DNA of 6,457 nucleotides from Bryobacterales bacterium (lineage in GTDB: Bacteria; Acidobacteriota; Terriglobia; Bryobacterales; Bryobacteraceae). Of the stretch, positions 1 to 6,457 are shown in pieces (the stretch's first letter is position 1; every line of letters starts with the position of its first letter). The notes below the pieces were generated by a model that worked only from the letters and a program-made list of their open reading frames with translations, was not told the DNA's origin and ran no database searches. The stretch covers positions 1-6,457 of the forward strand of contig PMEV01000425.1 of NCBI GenBank assembly GCA_003154855.1, written 5' to 3'. The position numbers and the translations under genes were made by a program.

Positions 1-404
1 CCGTGCTGTTCATGCTGGCGGCAGCATCCGGCTACGCACAGACGACCAGAGAGATGCGAATTACGGTTCCGTTCCAGTTCGGCATCCACGACGAAGTCAT
101 GCCAGCCGGCGATTACCTGGTTAGCCAGGTCAACACTAACGGCGTCACCGTGTTCTCCCTTCGGAGCGCCGAAGACCGGAGTAGCTTCTACTTCCTGGGG
201 AATGCCGTCTTCAGGAGTGATATGCCGGGGCCGTCCTGCGCGGTCTTCCACCGTTATGGGACCAGCTACTTTCTGGCTGACGTCTCGTGGGGAGGGAGAT
301 TCGCCTCGGGGGTGGATGTGCCCGAGTCCAAGACCGAACGGGAGCTGGCCAACACGGCCAGCCTGAGCCGTCCCGACCAAGTAGTCCTGCTGGCTTCCCG
401 CTGA
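1..404 (+). CDS. Secreted hypothetical protein, 5'-truncated
   Basis: The reading frame is open from the window edge to a TGA at 402-404 and gives about 133 residues. The visible N-terminus (VLFMLAAASGYAQ) looks like the end of a signal peptide, with a plausible cleavage after G-Y-A. The true start is therefore probably just upstream, although a GTG at position 3 is formally possible. The mature part begins with a beta-rich pattern, ITVPFQF followed by VMPAGDYLV. This resembles a family of short secreted proteins that I recognise as common in Acidobacteriota. Their function is unknown to me. There are no further membrane segments and no catalytic motif, and only one Cys is visible, in the middle of the protein. 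It converges on xerC across a hairpin. The coding call is fairly sure, the family is an impression, and no function is assigned. Confidence 0.72.
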   Translation, partial: VLFMLAAASGYAQTTREMRITVPFQFGIHDEVMPAGDYLVSQVNTNGVTVFSLRSAEDRSSFYFLGNAVFRSDMPGPSCAVFHRYGTSYFLADVSWGGRFASGVDVPESKTERELANTASLSRPDQVVLLASR

Positions 405-414
405 CCGGTGGATC

Positions 415-442
415 TAGGGGCAGGCGCAACCGCCTGCCCCTA
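415..442. terminator. Perfect 12-bp hairpin between convergent genes
   Basis: TAGGGGCAGGCG (415-426) is the exact reverse complement of 431-442, with a four-base CAAC loop. It lies 10 bases after the stop of the secreted-protein gene. Its right arm contains the xerC stop codon (440-442, TAG on the minus strand). A stem this stable between converging genes suggests bidirectional termination. There is no clear T-run on either side, so it is not a textbook intrinsic terminator. It could instead be an RNA 3'-end stabiliser or a copy of a dispersed palindromic repeat. Confidence 0.55.
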
Positions 443-1336
443 CGCTTTCGGATGCGCCTTGTCGTACACTCCCATCAGATCGGTGAGCGACACCTGCGTG
501 TATTTCTGGGTTGTGGAGAGCCGTGCATGGCCAAGCAGCTCCTGAATGGCCCGCAGATCCGCCCCATCACTCAACAGGTGGGTCGCAAAAGCGTGCCGGA
601 AACTGTGGGGATGCAGGCTGGGATCGCCCCCCACCAGCGTAGCGTACAGCTTGACGATTCCCCGCGCGCCCCGGTCGGAGAGGCGCCGCCCGCGGTGGTT
701 CAGGAACACCGCGGTCTCCTCTGGCCGGGCCGGCCGCTCCGTCAGATAGCGCTCGAGGGCCCCAGCCGCTTTCGATCCGTACGGCACCTGGCGCTCCTTC
801 TTCCCTTTGCCGCGAACCAGCAGCCACCGCCCCGCCAGGTCGAGATCCGCCACATTCAACCCCACCAACTCGCCGATGCGCAGGCCGCACCCGTAGAGCG
901 TCTCGAAAATGGCCAGGTCGCGGGCCGGATGAGGGCGTTCGAGCTTGCCTGCCGCAATCTGGTCGAGCAGCATGTTGGCCTGCTCCGCCGTCATCACCCG
1001 TGGCAGCAGTTTCGGCGCCTTCGGCGTGCGGATGAGGCGGGCCACGTTCACATCCGCCAAGCCCTGCCGGATCAGGAAGCGGAAGAAGGAGCGAAGCGCG
1101 GCCACCTTCCGCCGCATGGATACGGCTTTCAGCTTCCGGCGATAGAGTTCGCCCAGCCACTCACGCAACGCCAGCCTGTCGAGCTCGCGAATCCCTGGCG
1201 GCTCGTCACCGGGCGGCGAGAAGTACTCCATGAACTGGCTGAGGTCGCTGGCATAGCAGCGCACTGTGTGCCCGGAGACATTCTCCCGCTTCAGCTCTTC
1301 GAGAAACAGGCTAATTTGGCGCTCGATTTCGCTCAC
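440..1336 (-). CDS. xerC: Tyrosine recombinase XerC/XerD (chromosome dimer resolution)
   Basis: This is a cytoplasmic site-specific recombinase that resolves chromosome dimers at dif, normally with a second Xer protein and FtsK. With the GTG start at 1336 it has 298 residues, the length of E. coli XerC and XerD. The N-terminal SAM-like core-binding domain covers about residues 1-95 and the catalytic domain about 110-298. All catalytic residues are present: R153 (GLRIGEL), K177 (RGKGKKER), H244 and R247 (HPHSFRH), H270 (LLGHARLS) and nucleophile Y279 (KYTQV). Their spacing matches XerD. The tail YDKAHPKA is typical of Xer proteins rather than phage integrases. An in-frame ATG at 1375 lies inside the tRNA-Leu gene and is rejected as the start. 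The GTG is only 9 bases past the tRNA CCA end, with just a weak AGG before it. XerC versus XerD cannot be settled from sequence alone. Confidence 0.9.
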   Translation of the reverse strand: MSEIERQISLFLEELKRENVSGHTVRCYASDLSQFMEYFSPPGDEPPGIRELDRLALREWLGELYRRKLKAVSMRRKVAALRSFFRFLIRQGLADVNVARLIRTPKAPKLLPRVMTAEQANMLLDQIAAGKLERPHPARDLAIFETLYGCGLRIGELVGLNVADLDLAGRWLLVRGKGKKERQVPYGSKAAGALERYLTERPARPEETAVFLNHRGRRLSDRGARGIVKLYATLVGGDPSLHPHSFRHAFATHLLSDGADLRAIQELLGHARLSTTQKYTQVSLTDLMGVYDKAHPKA

Positions 1337-1345
1337 GTACCTATC

Positions 1346-1434
1346 TGGTGCCCGGGGTGGGACTTGAACCCACACGGGGGTTGCCCCCCAAAGGATTTTA
1401 AGTCCTTTGCGTCTGCCAGTTTCGCCACCCGGGC
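1346..1434 (-). tRNA. tRNA-Leu (anticodon UAA)
   Basis: A full class II tRNA folds on the minus strand. The acceptor is GCCCGGG paired with CCCGGGC, followed by discriminator A and an encoded CCA (1348-1346). The anticodon stem AAGGA/TCCTT closes loop CTTAAAA, with anticodon TAA at 1400-1398. The long variable arm is a GGGGG-GCAA-CCCCC hairpin, and the T-stem GTGGG/CCCAC closes TTCAAGT. It reads UUA and possibly UUG leucine codons. It lies 131 bp downstream of tRNA-Gly and 9 bp upstream of the xerC start, all on the same strand. The 89 bases include CCA. Confidence 0.97.
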
Positions 1435-1452
1435 GCGTTGTTCCGCAACACC

Positions 1453-1458
1453 ATTATA
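1453..1458 (-). promoter_or_regulatory. -10 element of the tRNA-Leu(-xerC) promoter
   Basis: The minus strand reads exactly TATAAT at 1458-1453. This would place transcription start near 1446, about a dozen bases before the tRNA-Leu 5' end at 1434. No good -35 hexamer lies at 16-18 bp, only GC-rich sequence, so the promoter may depend on the strong -10. As no clear gap or terminator separates tRNA-Leu from xerC, it probably also serves xerC. Confidence 0.5.
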
Positions 1459-1565
1459 AGGATGCCGCGCTGCTCCCGTGCGAAAAACTGCTGGCAAAGC
1501 TTCCCGGGCGGGACCACGCTGAGGCATTCTGAAGGTCTGGCCGTGCCGCGGTCAGATCGAGAGGC

Positions 1566-1641
<76 letters not shown>

Positions 1642-1651
1642 TTAGAGTCCC

Positions 1652-1681
1652 ATTGTCCCTCGACCGCTTCACTAGTGTCAA
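1652..1681 (-). promoter_or_regulatory. Promoter of tRNA-Gly
   Basis: On the minus strand a perfect -35 TTGACA (1681-1676) is followed after 18 bp by GACAAT (1657-1652), which matches four of six -10 positions. Initiation would fall near 1645, a few bases before the tRNA 5' end at 1641. The spacing and position fit a sigma-70-type tRNA promoter. Confidence 0.6.
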
Positions 1682-1900
1682 ACGCTAGCGCTGCTGGCGC
1701 GAATGGTGGTGCGCGGGAGCCGGCCTGGCGACTGGTGACGCCCGTCCCTTCGCTGAAGACGGCCTGCCGCGCGGTAGCGCCAAGGCAGCGGCAGGACGCC
1801 TGGGCCTACAGGGTCGCGGAGACTCCTGAAGCTCCAGTAGGGCTCGCGCGGGCCACGGTGGAAAAAACAGGGGGGGGAGTACCCAGGACTCACAATACCT
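1682..1900. other. GC-rich gene-free segment with hairpins and a G8 run
   Basis: I find no credible gene here: the short open frames on both strands have no recognisable protein features or ribosome sites. The segment is GC-rich. It contains the palindrome CGCTAGCG (1683-1690), the inverted repeat CCTGCCGC (1763-1770) / GCGGCAGG (1788-1795), and an A6 tract at 1862-1867 followed closely by eight Gs at 1870-1877. On the minus strand the last stretch reads as a bulged GGGAGgTA/TACTCCC stem, then a C-run and six Ts, which loosely resembles an intrinsic terminator pointing left. It could be a structured flank of the origin or an unrecognised small RNA. It does not match RNase P RNA, tmRNA or SRP RNA motifs that I can recall. 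Confidence 0.4.
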
Positions 1901-1968
1901 CCCAAAAATGATTTGGCTGAGTTGTCCTAAACAACTGATTAGTAAGGTAGTTTTCTATTGAGAAGTTC

Positions 1969-1999
1969 TTGACCCTGTCTTCAAGATCTGTGCTAGACT
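1969..1999 (+). promoter_or_regulatory. Probable dnaA promoter
   Basis: TTGACC at 1969-1974 matches five of six -35 bases. TAGACT at 1994-1999 is a plausible -10, preceded by TGC as in an extended -10. The 19-bp spacer is longer than ideal. Transcription from near 2006 would give a dnaA leader of about 110 bases carrying a hairpin and the DnaA boxes. Confidence 0.45.
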
Positions 2000-2005
2000 T
2001 GCGTA

Positions 2006-2036
2006 CCAGCAAGGCAAGTGGGACCCGGCCTGCTGG
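2006..2036 (+). other. Hairpin in the dnaA leader
   Basis: CCAGCAaGGC (2006-2015) pairs with GCCTGCTGG (2028-2036) with one bulged A and a 12-base loop. It lies at or just after the predicted dnaA transcription start. It may stabilise the leader RNA or be an operator. No riboswitch class is recognised. Confidence 0.35.
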
Positions 2037-2084
2037 CGACCAGGGTTGGTTCTCACCAAGAGTATAACCCGGAAACTTAGAAGT

Positions 2085-2116
2085 TTTTCCACAGCCTGTG
2101 GAAAAAGTGTGGATAA
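2085..2116. promoter_or_regulatory. Cluster of three DnaA boxes
   Basis: TTTTCCACA (2085-2093, plus strand), TGTGGAAAA (2097-2105, so TTTTCCACA on the minus strand) and TGTGGATAA (2108-2116, the exact consensus TTATCCACA on the minus strand). The first two are arms of a perfect 10-bp inverted repeat (2084-2093 and 2097-2106) with a GCC centre. The third box shares its last A with the dnaA start codon. The cluster can serve both origin binding and autorepression of dnaA. Confidence 0.85.
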
Positions 2117-3471
2117 TGAGTGCTTTAGCTTCAATTGACCCTCGAACTATGAACGTGTGGGAATTGATCAAGAAGCGGATTGCCTCTAAGCTGAGTAGCG
2201 AGAGCTTCCAAAACTGGTTCGTTCAGACCAGCCTGCGTGAGTTTGAGTACGACACGGTGTGGGTGTTGGTTCCCAACGAAGCTGCCAAGAACTACATCGA
2301 GCAGCAGTACTTGGAGTTGATCCAGTCCATCATCCGGGAGTTGTCGCTGCCGGTCCGGCACGTGATCTATGAGACGGCCGCCACGCAAGGCGGCAACAAG
2401 GTACTACCGGGGGACCTTCCCGGCATCGAGCCTGAGGCTCTTTTTCAGGCGCCTGCCGCGCACCTGAACCCCAGATTCACGTTCGACAGTTTTGTCGTTG
2501 GGTCGTGCAATCAATTTGCCCACGCCGCCGCACAAGCGGTCGCTTCCAAGCCCTCGCAGCGCTACAATCCGCTGTTCATCTACGGTGGTGTCGGCATGGG
2601 CAAGACCCACCTGATGCATGCGATCGGCCGCTCGCTGCTGAACAACTACGCCAGCATGCGCATCGTTTACACATCCAGCGAGCGATTCATGAACGAGATG
2701 ATCACCAGCATTCGCATGCAACGCATGCCGCTGTTTCACCGGCATTACCGGTCGGCGGATGTTCTGCTGGTGGATGACATCCAGGTTCTAGGCAGGAAGG
2801 AAGGCACCCAGGACGAGTTCTTCTATACCTTCAATGAGCTTTACGAGCATCAGAAGCAGATTGTGATCTCCAGCGACAAGCCTCCTAAAGAGATCCCTGG
2901 TCTCTTGGATCGCCTTCGCTCCCGCTTCGAATGGGGCCTCATGGTTGACATCCAGGCCCCGGACCTGGAGACCAAAATGGCCATCCTGGACAAGAAGACT
3001 GAGGAGGAGGGTATAAGGCTTCCCGAAGACGTCCGAGTCTTTCTGGCTACCAAGACCAAGTCCAACGTGCGCGAGCTTGAGGGTGCGCTGGTGAGGCTTA
3101 TCGCTTACTCTTCCATGGCTGGAACACCGATCACTCTGACGATGGCTCAGCAAGTGCTCAAGAACATTGTTCACAACGGTGAGCGCAGGGTATCCATTGA
3201 CATGATCATCCGGGCTGTGGCGGCGAAGTACGACCTTCAGCCTGCCCAACTCAAACTGAAGTGCAACCGGCGGGAGATCGCCCGGCCACGTCAGATCGCC
3301 ATGTACCTGGCCAAGGAACTCACTTCAGCTTCCCTCCCCGAGATCGGGCGGGCGTTTGGAGGCAAGCATCACACCACCGTGCTCCACTCGATCCATCGCG
3401 TCCAGGAACTGTGCCAATCGGATGCCGATCTTAACAGGGTTATCCATAGCATAAGTGATTCATTAGGTTGA
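2116..3471 (+). CDS. dnaA: Chromosomal replication initiator DnaA
   Basis: This AAA+ ATPase binds DnaA boxes, melts the origin and recruits the replicative helicase. With ATG 2116 it has 451 residues. Domain I spans about residues 10-88 (W14, then SFQNWF), with a short linker to about 115. The AAA+ domain carries Walker A GGVGMGKT (157-164), Walker B LLVDD (217-221), the arginine-bearing LDRLRSRF (264-271) and sensor II region NVRELEGAL (317-325). Domain IV is helix-turn-helix, with RQIAMYLAKEL and then GGKHHTTVLHS. The usual Asp in that last motif is His418 here. No strong ribosome site is visible: GGAAAAAG at 2100-2107 is the best, 8 bases from the ATG. GTG 2098 would lie inside a DnaA box, and ATG 2149 would still keep domain I. 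The gene follows the box cluster and precedes dnaN, so autoregulation is likely. Confidence 0.97.
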   Translation: MSALASIDPRTMNVWELIKKRIASKLSSESFQNWFVQTSLREFEYDTVWVLVPNEAAKNYIEQQYLELIQSIIRELSLPVRHVIYETAATQGGNKVLPGDLPGIEPEALFQAPAAHLNPRFTFDSFVVGSCNQFAHAAAQAVASKPSQRYNPLFIYGGVGMGKTHLMHAIGRSLLNNYASMRIVYTSSERFMNEMITSIRMQRMPLFHRHYRSADVLLVDDIQVLGRKEGTQDEFFYTFNELYEHQKQIVISSDKPPKEIPGLLDRLRSRFEWGLMVDIQAPDLETKMAILDKKTEEEGIRLPEDVRVFLATKTKSNVRELEGALVRLIAYSSMAGTPITLTMAQQVLKNIVHNGERRVSIDMIIRAVAAKYDLQPAQLKLKCNRREIARPRQIAMYLAKELTSASLPEIGRAFGGKHHTTVLHSIHRVQELCQSDADLNRVIHSISDSLG

Positions 3472-3544
3472 GGATAGTGAGATTTCCACAATCCCCATCG
3501 CAGACCTCCTGTGGACACCTGTGCAAGAATCGTCCCAACCCCAA

Positions 3545-3570
3545 CCTTGCACTGAACCAAGGGTCTTTTT
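3545..3570 (+). terminator. Weak intrinsic terminator after dnaA
   Basis: CCTTG (3545-3549) pairs with CAAGG (3558-3562) across an 8-base loop and is followed by a G and then TCTTTTT (3564-3570). The stem is only 5 bp, so termination would be partial. It lies about 75 bases after the dnaA stop and upstream of a promoter-like sequence for dnaN. Confidence 0.4.
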
Positions 3571-3581
3571 CAACATCTGTC

Positions 3582-3612
3582 CAGACACGGAAGGCTTCGG
3601 CTTTTGTATACT
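3582..3612 (+). promoter_or_regulatory. Possible dnaN promoter
   Basis: TATACT at 3607-3612 matches five of six -10 bases. The best -35 is CAGACA (3582-3587, four of six) with a long 19-bp spacer. A second AT-rich -10-like TATATT lies at 3658-3663. The -10 is good and the -35 poor. Its place just after the weak terminator favours a separate dnaN promoter. Confidence 0.35.
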
Positions 3613-3700
3613 TTAGAGAGAAACCAACATTTCAACAGCCCCTACGACTGCTGTTCTTATATTTGGTATTTTAGAGAACGGTTCATAGAGAGTCTTGAGC

Positions 3701-3705
3701 GGGAG
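3701..3705 (+). promoter_or_regulatory. Ribosome binding site of dnaN
   Basis: GGGAG ends 8 bases before ATG 3714, which is good Shine-Dalgarno spacing and supports that start. A second CGGAG (3706-3710) is only 3 bases from the ATG and is less likely to be used. Confidence 0.6.
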
Positions 3706-3713
3706 CGGAGACC

Positions 3714-4829
3714 ATGGAATTCACCGTTAGCAAAACCGATCTGGTACGAGAGCTGAATCTGTCTCAAGGGGTCGTCGAGAAGAAGACGACTATTCCGATT
3801 CTGTCAAACGTCCTCATAGAGGCGGCTGGTGAACATGTACAACTGACCGCCACCGACCTGGAGTTGGGTATCCGGTGCTCATGCCCGGCGCGCGTGTCCA
3901 AGGAGGGATCTGGCACTATCCCAGTGCGGCGGCTCCTGGACTACACGCGTCTGCTACCTGACGTGGACATCAACATCAAGGTGCTCGAGAATCACTGGGT
4001 CAGTCTGCAATGTGGACGGTCGCGGACCAGGATGGCCGGCATCTCCCGGGAGAGCTTCCCTCAGTTGCCCGAGATGCCTCCAGCCTTGGCCGAGATCCCT
4101 ATAACAACACTGGCCTCCATGATCGGCAAGACGATCTTCGCCATCTCCTCCGAGGATTCCCGGTTTACACTGAATGGAGCGCTGCTGTACTTGAAGAGCC
4201 AGGGCATGCTGATGGTCTCGACGGACGGGCACCGCCTGGCTTACGTCGAGAGCGCTACCGAGATCTCCGGAGTGGCTGCTCCCTACCGCGCTTTGCTGCC
4301 TAGAAAGGCCATGGGCGAGATCCTGAAGCTCGCGCAAGAGGTCCAGGCAGACGCTGTGGTGAAGTTCTCGGGAGATGAGAACCACCTTTTCTTCCAGCTT
4401 GGAGACCGCCTGCTGATCAGCCGCAAGCTGACTGGAACGTTTCCCGATTATGAGAGAGTCCTACCCAAGGAGCAGCATCGTTCGGTCACCTTGAGCAAGG
4501 ATGAGGTGAGAGCTGCGATTGAGCGCGTCGCGCAGTTCGCGGATGAGCGCTCGCGCGCCATTCGGCTTCAGTTCGCTCCTGGGGAGGTGAAGGTTTTCTC
4601 CTCGATTTCAGAGACTGGAGAGAGCGAGGAGAGCATTCCCGCCGAGTATGACGACGTCACCGTAGAGATCGGCTTCAACGCTCAGTACCTGCTCGAGTTC
4701 CTGCGAGCGGTCTCCGAGGAACAAGTCACCTTCTCCTTCAAGGATCCACACAGCGCCGCGGAAGTTCGGCCAGCGGGGACTCCCGAGGGCTACCAGTATC
4801 GATACGTTGTGATGCCCATGAGGATATAG
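3714..4829 (+). CDS. dnaN: DNA polymerase III sliding clamp, beta subunit
   Basis: DnaN forms a dimeric ring around DNA that tethers the replicative polymerase and many repair factors. The 371 residues are close to the usual length (E. coli 366). Three clamp domains can be placed at about 1-125, 126-252 and 253-371. Recognisable motifs are PILSNVLIEA (28-37), TATDLELGI (45-53), SRESFPQLP (111-119), FTLNGALL (151-158), STDGHRLAY (169-177), GTFPDYERVLP (241-251), FNAQYLLEFL (321-330) and the C-terminal VMPMRI tail that borders the partner-binding pocket. The ATG at 3714 has a well-spaced GGGAG. It lies 242 bp after dnaA and 93 bp before gyrB, all in one direction. No frameshift or missing block is seen. 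Confidence 0.97.
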   Translation: MEFTVSKTDLVRELNLSQGVVEKKTTIPILSNVLIEAAGEHVQLTATDLELGIRCSCPARVSKEGSGTIPVRRLLDYTRLLPDVDINIKVLENHWVSLQCGRSRTRMAGISRESFPQLPEMPPALAEIPITTLASMIGKTIFAISSEDSRFTLNGALLYLKSQGMLMVSTDGHRLAYVESATEISGVAAPYRALLPRKAMGEILKLAQEVQADAVVKFSGDENHLFFQLGDRLLISRKLTGTFPDYERVLPKEQHRSVTLSKDEVRAAIERVAQFADERSRAIRLQFAPGEVKVFSSISETGESEESIPAEYDDVTVEIGFNAQYLLEFLRAVSEEQVTFSFKDPHSAAEVRPAGTPEGYQYRYVVMPMRI

Positions 4830-4914
4830 CGCCCGGCTCGCTCCCGCCACTGGTTAGCGATTCTTCGACACCACGGCGCGGAGTGTAGGTCGCGAGAGCG
4901 TGAACTAGCCGGAT

Positions 4915-4918
4915 GAGG
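4915..4918 (+). promoter_or_regulatory. Ribosome binding site of gyrB
   Basis: GAGG ends 4 bases before ATG 4923. The spacing is short but it is the only purine-rich match near that start, and the protein N-terminus beginning there aligns well with GyrB. The rest of the 93-bp dnaN-gyrB spacer (4830-4922) shows no hairpin with a T-run and no convincing promoter, so co-transcription with dnaN is possible. Confidence 0.4.
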
Positions 4919-4922
4919 TCTT

Positions 4923-6457
<1,535 letters not shown>

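Larger units (their letters stand above)
1901..2116. other. Candidate chromosomal replication origin (oriC)
   Basis: The region immediately upstream of dnaA combines three origin hallmarks. It has an AT-rich tract at 1901-1970 (about 34% GC by hand count, in an otherwise GC-rich window), suited to DNA unwinding. It has a cluster of three DnaA boxes at 2085-2116. It lies in the dnaA-dnaN-gyrB neighbourhood, where many bacterial origins sit. A 6-bp stem AGTTGT/ACAACT (1920-1925 and 1931-1936) lies inside the AT tract. Only three good boxes are visible, fewer than in many origins, so part of the origin may lie between dnaA and dnaN. Confidence 0.55.
3472..3713 (+). other. dnaA-dnaN intergenic region with degenerate DnaA boxes and an AT-rich patch
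   Basis: No gene is credible in this 242-bp spacer. It holds ATTTCCACA (3482-3490) and, in reverse, TGTGGACAC (3510-3518), each 7/9 to the DnaA box consensus. An 8/9 match, TTATCCATA, lies at 3440-3448 inside the end of dnaA. A patch at 3601-3690 is about 37% GC by hand count, against a GC-rich background. It also carries a weak terminator and a promoter for dnaN. The layout resembles the downstream half of a bipartite origin such as that of Bacillus subtilis, which is inference. Confidence 0.45.

Noticed and set aside
1337..1375. N-terminal extension of xerC to ATG 1375
   Set aside because: The added 13 residues are encoded by tRNA-Leu sequence and the short linker. GTG 1336 gives the standard 298-residue Xer length.
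1346..1434. tRNA-Leu as an integrated-element attachment site with the recombinase as its integrase
   Set aside because: No second copy of the tRNA 3' end is seen in the window, no cargo genes are present, and the recombinase has Xer length and tail.
287..1459. Long plus-strand open frame of 390 residues
   Set aside because: It lies opposite xerC and runs through the tRNA-Leu gene. The minus-strand frame has all Xer catalytic residues, so this is a shadow frame of GC-rich coding DNA.
2098..2115. dnaA start at GTG 2098
   Set aside because: This GTG lies inside a DnaA box with no ribosome site before it. ATG 2116 in the same frame gives a normal domain I, and ATG 2149 remains an alternative.
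1890..2171. Minus-strand open frame of 93 residues upstream of dnaA
   Set aside because: It covers the AT-rich tract, the dnaA promoter and the DnaA boxes, and has no recognisable motif or ribosome site.

Overview
The window is a replication-origin locus of a GC-rich bacterium, most likely an acidobacterium. Two things suggest this: DnaA, DnaN and GyrB look bacterial and housekeeping throughout, and the first, partial gene has the short secreted 'VPFxF...PAGxY' pattern that I associate with Acidobacteriota (Solibacter/Bryobacterales-like). The taxon is an inference from recognition, not from a search.

Layout. The 3' end of a secreted-protein gene (+, to 404) converges on xerC (-, 440-1336). 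A perfect 12-bp hairpin sits between them and contains the xerC stop codon. Upstream of xerC on the same strand are tRNA-Leu(UAA) and tRNA-Gly(GCC), each with a visible promoter. A gene-free stretch of about 430 bp follows (1682-2115). It begins GC-rich and hairpin-forming, becomes AT-rich (about 34% GC at 1901-1970), and ends in a tight cluster of three DnaA boxes, the last of which touches the dnaA start codon. Next come dnaA (+, 2116-3471), a 242-bp spacer with a weak terminator, degenerate DnaA boxes, an AT-rich patch and a promoter, then dnaN (+, 3714-4829). After 93 bp comes gyrB (+, from 4923), which runs off the window at the first metal-binding Asp of its TOPRIM domain.

The rightward genes make the initiator, the sliding clamp and the gyrase subunit needed at a new fork. 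The leftward unit makes two tRNAs and the chromosome-dimer recombinase. The two units diverge from the presumed origin. recF, which often lies between dnaN and gyrB, is absent from that slot. I see no mobile element, CRISPR array, phage or defence system. The points worth following up are regulatory and architectural: the origin layout, the tRNA-recombinase junction, the DnaA start/box overlap and an Asp-to-His change in the DnaA DNA-binding signature.
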